Source of the DNA: Streptomyces europaeiscabiei
Lineage (GTDB): Bacteria; Actinomycetota; Actinomycetes; Streptomycetales; Streptomycetaceae
Reading direction: 5' to 3'
Length of the DNA stretch: 64,000 nt
Assembly (NCBI RefSeq): GCF_036346855.1
Contig: NZ_CP107841.1
Location: 9,738,001 to 9,802,000, forward strand
Below are positions 49,961 to 58,409 of this stretch, one piece after another. The first letter of the stretch is position 1. Each line of letters starts with the position of its first letter. The notes beneath the pieces are model-generated. The model was not told the DNA's origin. It worked only from the letters and a program-made list of their open reading frames with translations, and searched no databases. Both the position numbers and the translations under genes were made by a program.

Positions 49961-50707
49961 CTATGTGATCGCGTCGACCAGCATGCACGCGGCCACGGCC
50001 AGCAGCACCCAGGCGAAGATCCGCCGGAGGGTGTCCCCGGAGACCTTGTCGGCCAGCCGTCGGCCGTCCCACGCGCCGAGGATCGCGGCCCCGGCGAACG
50101 GTGCCACGACCGCCCAGTCGAGCCCCTCGGCGGCACCCGTACGGGCCGCGAGCGCGGCGAACGAGTTCACGGTGATGACGAGCAGGCTGGTGCCGACGGC
50201 GTCGCGCATGCGCAGACCCACCACGTTCACCAGGGCCGGCACGGCGAGGAAGCCGCCGCCCACCCCGAGGACGCCGGTGACCCCGCCGAGCCCCGCCCCG
50301 GAGAGGGCGACGCGGCTCGGCCGGACGGTCGACCCCACGCGCCGAGTGCCCGAGGGGCGCAGCATCCGGTAGGCGGCCAGGCCCGCGACCAGGGCGAAGG
50401 CCCCGGTCAGCAGAGTGGGCGGAAGATTCGCCGACAGCACCCCGCCGAGCGCCGCCGGCACCAGGCCCGCCGCCGCGAACAGGGCTCCGCCGCGCAGCCG
50501 GACCGTGCCCGCCCGGAGGTGCGCGGCCAGCGCCGTCGCCGAGGTGACCGTCACGATCACCAGACTCGCGGCGCCCGCCGCGGCCGGGCTGAACCCGAGC
50601 AGATAGACCAGCGCGGGCACCGCGAGCAGACTCCCGCCCCCGCCCAGCGCCCCCAGCGAGACCCCGATCACGCCCCCGGCGAGCAGGGCGAGAACGAGGG
50701 CGGTCAT
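49961..50707 (-). CDS. TauE/SafE-type sulfite/sulfur-compound exporter
   Basis: 248 residues with about eight membrane helices. Two inverted family repeats are visible: GVIGVSLGALGGGGSLLAVP and GVTGVLGVGGGFLAVPALVN. It would export sulfite or thiosulfate made by the enzymes next to it. The ATG overlaps the stop of the upstream persulfide-dioxygenase gene (ATGA), so it is coupled to that gene. Confidence 0.9.
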   Translation of the reverse strand: MTALVLALLAGGVIGVSLGALGGGGSLLAVPALVYLLGFSPAAAGAASLVIVTVTSATALAAHLRAGTVRLRGGALFAAAGLVPAALGGVLSANLPPTLLTGAFALVAGLAAYRMLRPSGTRRVGSTVRPSRVALSGAGLGGVTGVLGVGGGFLAVPALVNVVGLRMRDAVGTSLLVITVNSFAALAARTGAAEGLDWAVVAPFAGAAILGAWDGRRLADKVSGDTLRRIFAWVLLAVAACMLVDAIT

Positions 50708-52353
50708 GCCGCGGGGGCACCGGTCGACGCGGAGGCGGCGCGGGGCGCGTCCGGCACCGGGTGGGCGCCGGACGGGTGGGACGCCGCCGGGGTGGTGCGG
50801 GTCGCGGGCGCCTGTGTCGCCGGGGTGGCGGGGGAGGAGGGCGCTTCGGCGGCCGGGAGGGAATCCGCCGTGGGCGGCTCCGTGGGTGGGGCGGCGGGAA
50901 GGGCGGGCGACTCGGTGGCCCGGGTGCCGTGGGCCGTGGGCGGGCCAGGGTCCCCAGCGGTGTGGGCCGCGCGTGGACCGGTCGCGGGAGTCGCCTTGAT
51001 CAGAGGCAGCCCGGCCTCGGCCGCCGCGGCGAAGCCGTCGTCCACGGCCACCACCCGCCGGCCGGCCGCGTCCAGCAGTGAGGCGGCGATGGCGGCCCGC
51101 ATGCCTCCGGCGCAGTGGACCCAGACCGTGCCGTCGGGTATCTCGGAGAGCCGGTCGCGCAGTTGGTGGACGGGGATGTGCACCGAGCCCACGACATGGC
51201 CGTCGGCCGCGCGCTCGGAGACGCGGCGGACGTCCAGGACGACGGCCCCGCCGCCCACGTGGGCCTCGGCCAGGCCGGCGAAGGTGCCGCGGGGGAAGGC
51301 GCGTGGCGGCTCGCCCTCGCGCAGCCAGTCGGCGGGTGACCCGGTGGCCGCGGCGGCCGGACGGTCGATGCCGACGCGCACCAACTCCCTTTGTGCATGG
51401 GCGAGTTGGGTCGGCGAGTCGGCGAGCAGTGTCACCGGCCTGCCCCAGGGCAGCAGCCAGGCGAGATAGGTGGCGAGCTGCCCCTGTGCCTCGAAGTTCA
51501 CGGCCCCGGCGACATGCCCCTCGGCGAACGCGACCCGGTGGCGCAGATCCACCACCCACTCGCCCGCCGCCAGTCGCGCGGCGATCTCCTCGGGACCGGC
51601 CGGGGCGGGCGGCGTCAGATCCACCGGCGCGGGCCCCCGTGCGTTGGCGGGGCCCATGTGCGCGTAGTACGCCGGTACGTCGTCGAGGCCGGCCAGTAGC
51701 TCGGCGACGAAGGCGTCCGCGTCCTTGACCAGGGCATCGTTGCCGGCCCGCTCCCGCCCGACGGTCGTCGCGCCGCCGGCCGGCCGTCCGGCGGAACAGA
51801 AGCTGCCGAAGCCGTGCGTGGGCAGGACGGCCGTATCGTCCGGCAGCGCATCGGCCAGCCGGTGCGCCGAGGTGTGCTGCGCGCGGGCCAGCTCGGCCGT
51901 GAGCCGGGGCTCGACGAGGTCCGGGCGCCCGACCGTGCCGATGAGCAGGGAGCCGCCGGTGAACGCGGCCACCGCCACGCCGCCCTCCTCCAGGACGTAC
52001 GCGGTGTGGTGCGGGGTGTGCCCGGGTGTGGCGACCGCGCGCAGCGCCAGGTCCGCGTCGATCTCCACCGTGTCGCCGTCGTGCACCGGCACCCGCTCCT
52101 GGGCGACCCGCGCCCCGGCGGGCACCAGGTAGGCGGCGCCGGTCAGTCGGGCGAGTTCCGGTCCGCCGGTTACGTAGTCGTTGTGGACGTGCGTCTCGAC
52201 GACGTACGCGATCCGTACGGCCCGCCGGGCGGCGGCCGCGATCAACCGGTCGATGTCGCGCGGCGGATCGACCGCCACAGCCCCGCGCGGACCGCCCGCC
52301 AGATAGCTGCGGTTGCCCAGACCAGGCACCTCGATGGTGTCGACGAAGTACAC
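50704..52353 (-). CDS. Persulfide dioxygenase-rhodanese fusion (MBL fold)
   Basis: 549 residues from a GTG at 52353 with GAGGAG upstream. The N-terminal metallo-beta-lactamase domain (about 1-250) has ETHVHNDYVTGG and GHTPHHTAYV iron-ligand motifs; the usual TGD motif reads FTGGSLLIG, so that Asp is replaced by Gly. Two rhodanese domains follow: the first (about 265-350) lacks a catalytic Cys (LLADSPTQ), the second (about 370-460) has VHCAGGMRA. A Pro/Ala/Thr-rich tail of about 90 residues ends the protein. It should oxidise glutathione- or mycothiol-type persulfide to sulfite and shuttle sulfur. Two operators lie upstream. Confidence 0.88.
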   Translation of the reverse strand: MYFVDTIEVPGLGNRSYLAGGPRGAVAVDPPRDIDRLIAAAARRAVRIAYVVETHVHNDYVTGGPELARLTGAAYLVPAGARVAQERVPVHDGDTVEIDADLALRAVATPGHTPHHTAYVLEEGGVAVAAFTGGSLLIGTVGRPDLVEPRLTAELARAQHTSAHRLADALPDDTAVLPTHGFGSFCSAGRPAGGATTVGRERAGNDALVKDADAFVAELLAGLDDVPAYYAHMGPANARGPAPVDLTPPAPAGPEEIAARLAAGEWVVDLRHRVAFAEGHVAGAVNFEAQGQLATYLAWLLPWGRPVTLLADSPTQLAHAQRELVRVGIDRPAAAATGSPADWLREGEPPRAFPRGTFAGLAEAHVGGGAVVLDVRRVSERAADGHVVGSVHIPVHQLRDRLSEIPDGTVWVHCAGGMRAAIAASLLDAAGRRVVAVDDGFAAAAEAGLPLIKATPATGPRAAHTAGDPGPPTAHGTRATESPALPAAPPTEPPTADSLPAAEAPSSPATPATQAPATRTTPAASHPSGAHPVPDAPRAASASTGAPAA

Positions 52354-52396
52354 GGCGGCGCTCCTCTCCTCGTTCGATGTCCACCCTCGCGAGAAT

Positions 52397-52410
52397 TACC
52401 CCCGGGGGTA
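52397..52410. promoter_or_regulatory. CsoR/CstR-type operator 2
   Basis: TACCCCCGGGGGTA, a perfect 14-bp palindrome 44 bases upstream of the persulfide-dioxygenase start. It carries the same TACCC/GGGTA half-sites as the site at 49524. Confidence 0.7.
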
Positions 52411-52430
52411 TATGGGTCACCGTAGCAGAG

Positions 52431-52446
52431 ATACCCAGGGGGGTAT
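52431..52446. promoter_or_regulatory. CsoR/CstR-type operator 3
   Basis: ATACCC-AGGG-GGGTAT, the same 6-4-6 arrangement as operator 1, with its centre 35 bases from that of operator 2. The pair probably covers the promoter of the dioxygenase-tauE operon. Confidence 0.7.
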
Positions 52447-52566
52447 CCCTGTCGCGGCTGGACGCGCGACGGACGAGCCGCTCCGCAGGCCCTACCGGCT
52501 GGTCAGTCCGTAGGGTGACCTCGGGGCGGGAGACCGCCCGATCACGGATCGACGGAAGGGTTCACC

Positions 52567-53655
52567 ATGGCGCAGGAAGTACGCGGCGTGATCGCACCGG
52601 GCAAGAACGAGCCGGTGCGGATCGAGACGATCGTCGTGCCCGACCCGGGGCCGGGCGAGGCCGTGGTGAAGGTGCAGGCGTGCGGGGTGTGCCACACCGA
52701 CCTGCACTACAAGCAGGGCGGCATCAGCGACGACTTCCCCTTCCTGCTCGGCCATGAGGCCGCCGGTGTGGTGGAGTCGGTCGGCGCCGGCGTCACGGAC
52801 GTCGCCCCCGGTGACTTCGTGATCCTCAACTGGCGTGCGGTGTGCGGCAATTGCCGGGCCTGTCGGCGTGGGCGCCCCTGGTACTGCTTCAACACCCACA
52901 ACGCGAAGCAGAGGATGACCCTCGCCTCGACCGGCCAGGAGCTGTCGCCGGCTCTCGGTATCGGGGCCTTCGCGGACAAGACGCTCGTCGCCGCCGGACA
53001 GTGCACCAAGGTCGACCCGGCCGCAGCTCCGGCGGTCGCCGGTCTGCTGGGGTGCGGGGTGATGGCCGGCATCGGCGCCGCGATCAACACAGGCAACGTC
53101 GGCCGGGGCGACACGGTCGCCGTCATCGGCTGCGGCGGCGTCGGGGACGCGGCCATCGCCGGGTCCCGGCTGGCCGGCGCCGAGAAGATCATCGCCGTCG
53201 ACATCGACGACCGGAAGCTGACCACCGCCAAGAGCATCGGTGCCACCCACACGGTCAACTCCAAGGACACCGACCCCATCGAGGCGATCCGCGAGCTGAC
53301 CGGCGGCTTCGGCGCCGACGTCGTCATCGAGGCGGTGGGCCGCCCGGAGACGTACAAGCAGGCCTTCTACGCCCGCGACCTGGCCGGCACGGTCGTCCTG
53401 GTCGGCGTCCCCACCCCGGAGATGAAGCTCGAACTCCCCCTCCTCGACGTCTTCGGCCGCGGCGGCGCCCTGAAGTCCTCCTGGTACGGCGACTGCCTGC
53501 CCTCCCGCGACTTCCCCATGCTGATCAACCTGTATCTGCAGGGCCGCCTGGACCTGGAGGCGTTCGTCACCGAGACCATCGCGCTCGACGACGTGGAGAA
53601 GGCCTTCGAGCGGATGCACGGCGGCGACGTCCTGCGCTCGGTGGTGACGCTCTGA
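52567..53655 (+). CDS. mscR: S-(hydroxymethyl)mycothiol dehydrogenase
   Basis: 362 residues, a zinc-dependent class III-type alcohol dehydrogenase using mycothiol. Catalytic zinc ligands are in [10 protein letters not shown] and GHEAAGVVE; the structural zinc site is [15 protein letters not shown]. The NAD fold reads [14 protein letters not shown]. It oxidises the formaldehyde-mycothiol adduct and can reduce S-nitrosomycothiol. The start ATG follows GGAAGG. It is coupled (TGATG) to the metallo-beta-lactamase gene, a pairing conserved in actinobacteria, and placement beside the persulfide module fits thiol detoxification. Confidence 0.95.
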   Translation: MAQEVRGVIAPGKNEPVRIETIVVPDPGPGEAVVKVQACGVCHTDLHYKQGGISDDFPFLLGHEAAGVVESVGAGVTDVAPGDFVILNWRAVCGNCRACRRGRPWYCFNTHNAKQRMTLASTGQELSPALGIGAFADKTLVAAGQCTKVDPAAAPAVAGLLGCGVMAGIGAAINTGNVGRGDTVAVIGCGGVGDAAIAGSRLAGAEKIIAVDIDDRKLTTAKSIGATHTVNSKDTDPIEAIRELTGGFGADVVIEAVGRPETYKQAFYARDLAGTVVLVGVPTPEMKLELPLLDVFGRGGALKSSWYGDCLPSRDFPMLINLYLQGRLDLEAFVTETIALDDVEKAFERMHGGDVLRSVVTL

Positions 53656-54284
53656 TGGCCGCCCGCATCGAACACCTCGTCACCTCCGGGCAGTTCAGCC
53701 TCGACGGCGGCACCTGGGACGTCGACAACAACGTCTGGCTCGTCGGCGACGACCACGAGGTCGTCGTCATCGACGCCGCCCACGACGCCGACGCCATCGC
53801 CGAGGCCGTGGGCGACCGCAGGCTGGTGGCCATCGTCTGCACCCACGCCCACAACGACCACATCGACGCCGCCCCCGCCCTCGCCGAGCGCACCGGCGCG
53901 CCGATCTGGCTCCACCCGGACGACCTGCCGCTGTGGAAGCAGACCCACCCCGACCGGCTGCCCGACCACTGGCTGGCCGACGGCCAGGTCGTCGAGGCCG
54001 CCGGTGCCGACCTGACCGTCCTGCACACCCCCGGCCACGCGCCGGGAGCCGTCTGCCTGTACGACCCGGGCCTCGGCACGGTCTTCACCGGCGACACCCT
54101 CTTCGCCGGCGGCCCCGGTGCCACCGGCCGCTCGTACTCCCACTTCCCGACGATCATCGACTCGATCCGCGACCGTCTCCTCGCCCTCCCGCCCGACACG
54201 GTCGTCCGCACCGGCCACGGCGACACCACGACGATCGGAGCGGAGGCTCCGCACCTGCAGGAGTGGATCGCCCGCGGACACTGA
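53655..54284 (+). CDS. MBL-fold hydrolase paired with mscR
   Basis: 209 residues, glyoxalase II-like metallo-beta-lactamase fold: THAHNDHID, TPGHAPGAV, FTGDTLFAGG and a late TGHGDTT supply the two-metal site. Its ATG overlaps the mscR stop. It probably hydrolyses the S-formyl-mycothiol or a related thioester made by MscR; this is inferred from the conserved pairing. Confidence 0.9.
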   Translation: MAARIEHLVTSGQFSLDGGTWDVDNNVWLVGDDHEVVVIDAAHDADAIAEAVGDRRLVAIVCTHAHNDHIDAAPALAERTGAPIWLHPDDLPLWKQTHPDRLPDHWLADGQVVEAAGADLTVLHTPGHAPGAVCLYDPGLGTVFTGDTLFAGGPGATGRSYSHFPTIIDSIRDRLLALPPDTVVRTGHGDTTTIGAEAPHLQEWIARGH

Positions 54285-54298
54285 GAACCAGGCTCCCC

Positions 54299-54360
54299 GC
54301 GCCTCGCCCCGAAGGGGCGCGGGGAACTGCGCGGCAAGCCACGACGAACCCGCAGCCTCC
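54299..54360. repeat. Dispersed intergenic repeat
   Basis: CGCCCCGAAGGGGCG with the following gaactgcgcggcaagccacgacg is one variant of the Streptomyces intergenic repeat whose relatives occur at 56664 and, inside a coding region, at 60942. It forms a short hairpin and probably terminates the mscR operon. Confidence 0.6.
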
Positions 54361-54505
54361 CTGTCACGCGACCGATCGAGCTCTCGGGAGCCGACCGGGA
54401 AATCCCGACAGAAGATGTCCGGCTTCCACGACACCCTCGTGTCGAGGACGCCGCAACACCCCCGGCGTCCGCCAAAGTGACATCCGTACGCACAGGAGGT
54501 CGGAC

Positions 54506-55420
54506 ATGTCGAAGCCGTTGGACGGCAAGGTCGCACTCGTCGCCGGAGCCACACGCGGGGCCGGGCGCGGGATCGCCGTGGAGCTGGGAGCGGCCGGGGC
54601 GACGGTCTACGTGACCGGGCGCTCCACACGCGAGCGACGCTCGGAGTACGACCGCCCGGAGACCCTGGAGGACACCGCCGACCTGGTCACCGAAGCGGGC
54701 GGCCACGGCATCGCCGTACCCACCGACCACCTCGAACCGGCGCAGGTCCGGACCCTGGTGGACCGGATCGCGGAAGAACAGGGTCGGCTCGACGTCCTCG
54801 TCAACGACATCTGGGGCGGCGAGAAGCTCTTCGAGTGGGACAGCCCGGTCTGGGAGCACGACCTCGACAACGGCCTACGACTGCTGCGCCTCGCCGTCGA
54901 GACCCACGCCATCACCAACCACTTCGCTCTGCCCCTGCTGCTGCGCCACCCCGGCGGCCTGGTCGTGGAGATGACGGACGGCACGGCCGAGTACAACGCG
55001 GCCAACTACCGGGCCACCTTCTTCTACGACCTCGCCAAGACCTCCGTTCTGCGCATGGCGTTCGCCCTCGGCCACGAACTGGGCCCGCGCGGCGCCACCG
55101 CCGTCGCGCTCACCCCCGGCTGGCTCCGCTCGGAGATGATGCTCGACGGGTTCGGCGTCACCGAGGACAACTGGCGCGACGCCCTCGACCGCGTCCCCCA
55201 CTTCGCCATCTCGGAGACGCCCCGCTACGTCGGCCGGGCCGTCGCCGCCCTCGCCGCCGACCCCGAGGTCGCCCGCTTCAACGGCGACTCCCTCTCCAGC
55301 GGTTCCCTCGCCCGGACCTACGGCTTCACCGACCTCGACGGCAGCAGGCCGGACGCCTGGCGCTACCTCGTCGAGGTCCAGGACGCGGGCAAGCCGGCGG
55401 ACACGACCGGCTACCGCTGA
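54506..55420 (+). CDS. SDR family oxidoreductase
   Basis: 304 residues with AGGAGG seven bases before the ATG. The Rossmann cofactor site TxxxRGxG appears as AGATRGAGRGIA (residues about 14-25). VNDIWGGE replaces the usual NNAG strand. The active site is atypical: TDGTAEYNAANYRATFFYDLAKTSV keeps Tyr and Lys (Y-D-L-A-K, not YxxxK by one reading), so it belongs to the atypical SDRs with an extended active-site loop. It ends AGKPADTTGYR. The substrate is unknown. Monocistronic. Confidence 0.85.
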   Translation: MSKPLDGKVALVAGATRGAGRGIAVELGAAGATVYVTGRSTRERRSEYDRPETLEDTADLVTEAGGHGIAVPTDHLEPAQVRTLVDRIAEEQGRLDVLVNDIWGGEKLFEWDSPVWEHDLDNGLRLLRLAVETHAITNHFALPLLLRHPGGLVVEMTDGTAEYNAANYRATFFYDLAKTSVLRMAFALGHELGPRGATAVALTPGWLRSEMMLDGFGVTEDNWRDALDRVPHFAISETPRYVGRAVAALAADPEVARFNGDSLSSGSLARTYGFTDLDGSRPDAWRYLVEVQDAGKPADTTGYR

Positions 55421-55427
55421 ACCGCGC

Positions 55428-55859
55428 TCACACCCGATCCGGCGGCACCGAAGACGGTGCCGGCGTCGGTGCTGACGGCGGCGTGGACCTCGCGGTGGGT
55501 GTTGCCGTCAGTTGCCAGCGCGCCGAATGGCCGGGCGGCAGCGCCAGATCCTCGCGTACGGCGGTGTAGTAACCCTCCCGCCCGGCGCGCTGCCGTTCCA
55601 GCAGAGCCTGCCAGGCCTGAGGGTCCCGGGTCCCGGCGCGCAGGAACTCCTCCATCCCCATCACCGTGACGACCCAGGCCCGGGCCTTCTCCACCACCTC
55701 GGGGCTGCCGAGGAGCAGCATCGCCTCGCCGGAGGGGTCCCGGGCGACCGTGGCCTGAGCCATGAGGGGCGCGGCCTCCTCCGGCGACAGGGGATGGGGA
55801 TGCGGGTCGTTGCCGAGGTGGGAGGCGACCCGGTAGGTCAGGGTGACGGACTGCTTCAC
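55428..55859 (-). CDS. Hypothetical protein
   Basis: 143 residues from a GTG at 55859. The central part (VVEKARAWVVTVMGMEEFLR, then a basic helix) is helical and the final 30 residues are Pro/Ala/Thr/Ser-rich. It has no recognised domain. It faces the SDR gene with a 7-base gap and its start abuts the broken SDR gene, so the 5' end may have been altered by the same rearrangement. Confidence 0.6.
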   Translation of the reverse strand: MKQSVTLTYRVASHLGNDPHPHPLSPEEAAPLMAQATVARDPSGEAMLLLGSPEVVEKARAWVVTVMGMEEFLRAGTRDPQAWQALLERQRAGREGYYTAVREDLALPPGHSARWQLTATPTARSTPPSAPTPAPSSVPPDRV

Positions 55860-55867
55860 GCGCCCTA

Positions 55868-56640
55868 GGGATACGGGGTTCTCATCACGGGCGCGGCGCG
55901 CGGGATCGGTGCGGCGACGGCTCGGCGGCCGGCCGAGGAAGGGGCCCGCGTGCTCGTCACCGACGTGGACCTGCCCGCGGCCGAGGGGACCGTGACGGAG
56001 CTGCGGGGGAAGGGGCTGGCCGCCGAGGCGTACTGGTGCGACGTCGGGTCCGGGAGTCCGTCGAGGCGGCGATCACGCATGCGGTGGCGGCCCTCGGCTC
56101 CCTCGACGTCCTGGTCAACAACGCCTTCGGCTGCACCCCGGACGTGCCGCTCTTCGAGAACACCCCGGACGACACCTGGGCCCGCGCCCTCGACCTCACC
56201 CTGACCAGCGCGTTCCGCTGCTCCCGCGCGTCCCTGCCGCACCTGGTGGCGTCCGGGCGCGGGGCCATCGTCAACATCGGCTCCGGCAACGGCCTCCAGG
56301 ACTTCGGCAACCACGCCTACAGCGCCGCCAAGGCCGGCCTCATCTCCCTCACCCGCACCCTCGCCGGCGACGCCGCACCCCGAGGCGTCCGCGTCAACCT
56401 GGTGGCCCCCGGCACGGTCCGCACCCCCGGCCGGGCGGGCCGCGGGTCCTGCCTGGACGACCTCGCCGAGATCTACCCCCTGGGCCGCGTGGGCCAACCG
56501 ACCGACATCGCGGCGGCCGTGGCCTTCCTGGCCTCCAGGGACGCGGCCTGGATCACCGGCACGACCCTGCGCGTGGACGGCGGACTGCTGGCCGTCAACA
56601 CCGCTTTCGCCGGGGCGGCACGACGGTGGAGGGAGGAGGG
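55868..56640 (+). pseudogene. Broken SDR family gene (frameshift, no start)
   Basis: The frame near 55876 reads VLITGAARGIGAATARRPAE and continues through VTDVDLPAAEGTVTEL to AYWCDV; a stop codon precedes it and no start exists. At about 56040 the reading frame shifts, and the second frame continues with ESVEAAITHAVAALGSLDVL, VNNAFG, IVNIGSGNG, YSAAKAG (catalytic Tyr/Lys) and TGTTLRVDGGLLAVN. All SDR parts are there in two frames, so this was a standard 250-residue reductase that lost its start and one base. The original stop is also lost; the frame runs on into the repeat at 56664. Confidence 0.8.
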
Positions 56641-56663
56641 AGAGGCATGGTCACGAGGTCCAC

Positions 56664-56755
56664 CGCAGCGCCCTGAAGGGGCGCGGAGCTGTGTGGGACA
56701 TGCGGCTGCCGCCGTGTGGGCGCGACCAGTCACGGACCACCCGAAGTCGACCGGC
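56664..56755. repeat. Dispersed intergenic repeat (copy A)
   Basis: It contains gaaggggcgcggagctgtgt and tgtgggcgcgaccagtcacg. The same order of blocks recurs at 60942-61024 inside the acyl-CoA ligase gene. It lies between the broken SDR gene and the convergent DUF3050 gene. Confidence 0.7.
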
Positions 56756-56780
56756 GAACGAACCTCCGACGGCGCTCGAC

Positions 56781-57560
56781 TCACCCCATCGCCGCGACAA
56801 TCCCGTCCCAGAACCGAGCCCGCGCCTCCAACGCCAGCACCGCCGTCTCCACAGCCTCCTCCCATCGCCCGTCCACCCCGCCGCACAGATCCGCCACCAT
56901 GGCCATCGCCATCGGTGTGTGCTCCTCCCCGTCCACCTCGATGTGCCGAGCGAGGTAGTCGCAGAACAACGGGAACCGCTCCGTGCCCTCCTTCTTGATC
57001 ACCTGGTCGAACATGTCCGGGATCAGGTCCTCCCGGGAGAACGCGAAGGCGGCGGCCCGGCAGTGCAGCGGCCGTTCCTCGATGATCTCGAACGTCGTGC
57101 GGACGAACTCGGCCGCGGGGCCGGGAACTTGGGCGACCCGCAGGGCCGCGGGCACGTCGTGGCCCTCGCCGATGAGCCCGAGGAACGTGTCGAGGCGGGA
57201 GGTGTCCGCGTCGGCCTCGGCCATGCCCGAGCGGTACAGCTCGAAGTGACTGGTGAACCCGCCGTTCAGCTCGTCGCTCTCCTCGACCAGAACGATGTCG
57301 TTGATGAGCCGCCGGCTGACCTCGGACCCGCGCGGCACCCAGGGGACGTCCACACAGGTCAGGTCCCGCTGGAGGGACTTGAGGAGGGACATGAAGTCCC
57401 ACACCGCGAAGACGTGGTGCTCCATGAAAACCGCCATGTCGGAGCGGCTTTCGATGCGCTGATAGATCGGATGAGCGGTTACTTCTTTCCGTACGGGCTC
57501 GATCGCGGAGCGCGCCCGGTCGATTCCCTCGTGGTTCATATCCCAGTCGTACCTGGACAT
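56781..57560 (-). CDS. DUF3050 family protein (haem-oxygenase-like fold)
   Basis: 259 residues, all-helical. Recognisable blocks are [47 protein letters not shown] and [18 protein letters not shown]. The spaced Glu/His/Asp residues suit the di-iron oxidase/oxygenase superfamily of the haem-oxygenase-like fold, although DUF3050 itself is uncharacterised. Start ATG at 57560. It diverges from the membrane ABM protein and adjoins the PabAB cluster, so it may act in that pathway. Confidence 0.85.
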   Translation of the reverse strand: MSRYDWDMNHEGIDRARSAIEPVRKEVTAHPIYQRIESRSDMAVFMEHHVFAVWDFMSLLKSLQRDLTCVDVPWVPRGSEVSRRLINDIVLVEESDELNGGFTSHFELYRSGMAEADADTSRLDTFLGLIGEGHDVPAALRVAQVPGPAAEFVRTTFEIIEERPLHCRAAAFAFSREDLIPDMFDQVIKKEGTERFPLFCDYLARHIEVDGEEHTPMAMAMVADLCGGVDGRWEEAVETAVLALEARARFWDGIVAAMG

Positions 57561-57752
57561 GACTCTCCTTAATTTTCGTGCAATTCCCCCCGATCCTCCT
57601 GGCGATGGTGCGCCTGTTCCACTTGCCCGGGCAACCGCTTCCGGGAATTGCCGGAAGTTACCCGTACGTAATACTCGACGAAAGGCGTCAAGGCACCTGA
57701 AAGGCCGTCATAGACGCACGATCCGGACACCTTGAAAAAGTTCGTTGAAGAT

Positions 57753-57782
57753 TTGAACGGGGTCCCGGTTCTTCTCGTATTC
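57753..57782 (+). promoter_or_regulatory. Possible promoter of a leaderless transcript
   Basis: TTGAAC (57753-57758) and TCGTAT (57775-57780) are 16 bases apart, or GTATTC with 18, and would place the transcription start at or just before the GTG at 57789. No ribosome-binding site precedes that GTG, which agrees with leaderless initiation. Confidence 0.3.
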
Positions 57783-57788
57783 GACGCC

Positions 57789-58379
57789 GTGAGCAGGAAT
57801 CCCGTTACCGTCACCGTCGCGTACCAGGTGGTGCCGGGGCGCGAGGCCGACTTCCACTCGTGGGGGTGGGCCGTGCTGCGCAGGAGTGCGCAGCAGCCGG
57901 GCTTTCTGGGGGGTGGCGTACTCGTCGACGGAGAGGCGGAATGGCATGTGGTCTACCGCTTCGACGACGAGGATTCGGCCCGGACCTGGGAGAACTCCGT
58001 GGTCTGGGCGCAGTGGTCGGCCCGTGCCGATGGACTGGCCCGGGAGACCGGCCGCCGGAGCATCGCGGGGTCCAGGGCCTGGTTCGACTCCCAGACCTCC
58101 CGGGCCCCGACACCGGCCGGCCCCCCGGGGCCACCCCCGAAATGGAAACTGTGGTTAGTGAATCTGAGCGCAGTCTTCCCGCCTGTGCTCTTATTCAACC
58201 TGGTGATACTTCCCTATCTCAACGACCTGAATCCGCTTTTCCGTACACTTCTGCTGTGTCTGGCCGTGACAGCCACCGTCACCTGGATTCTCATGCCGAG
58301 ACTCCAGCGATTCCTGAAGAAATGGCTGTACCCGCCGCTGCAGGCACTGCGTGGCCGGCACAAACGACGGACCGCCTAG
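57789..58379 (+). CDS. ABM-domain protein with C-terminal membrane helices
   Basis: 196 residues from the GTG at 57789 (a TTG at 57732 would add 19). Residues 1 to about 95 are an antibiotic-biosynthesis-monooxygenase-type ferredoxin-like domain (VTVAYQVVPGREADFHSWGW, FLGGGVLVDGEAEWHVVYRF). After a Pro-rich linker two membrane helices follow (LVNLSAVFPPVLLFNLVILP and LLLCLAVTATVTWILMP) and a basic end. The gene contains two TTA codons (58155, 58191), so its translation should depend on the bldA tRNA. It heads the plus-strand run into pabAB. Confidence 0.8.
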   Translation: MSRNPVTVTVAYQVVPGREADFHSWGWAVLRRSAQQPGFLGGGVLVDGEAEWHVVYRFDDEDSARTWENSVVWAQWSARADGLARETGRRSIAGSRAWFDSQTSRAPTPAGPPGPPPKWKLWLVNLSAVFPPVLLFNLVILPYLNDLNPLFRTLLLCLAVTATVTWILMPRLQRFLKKWLYPPLQALRGRHKRRTA

Positions 58380-58409
58380 GTCCGAGAACGATCAGAGGGG
58401 GGTGGGCGG

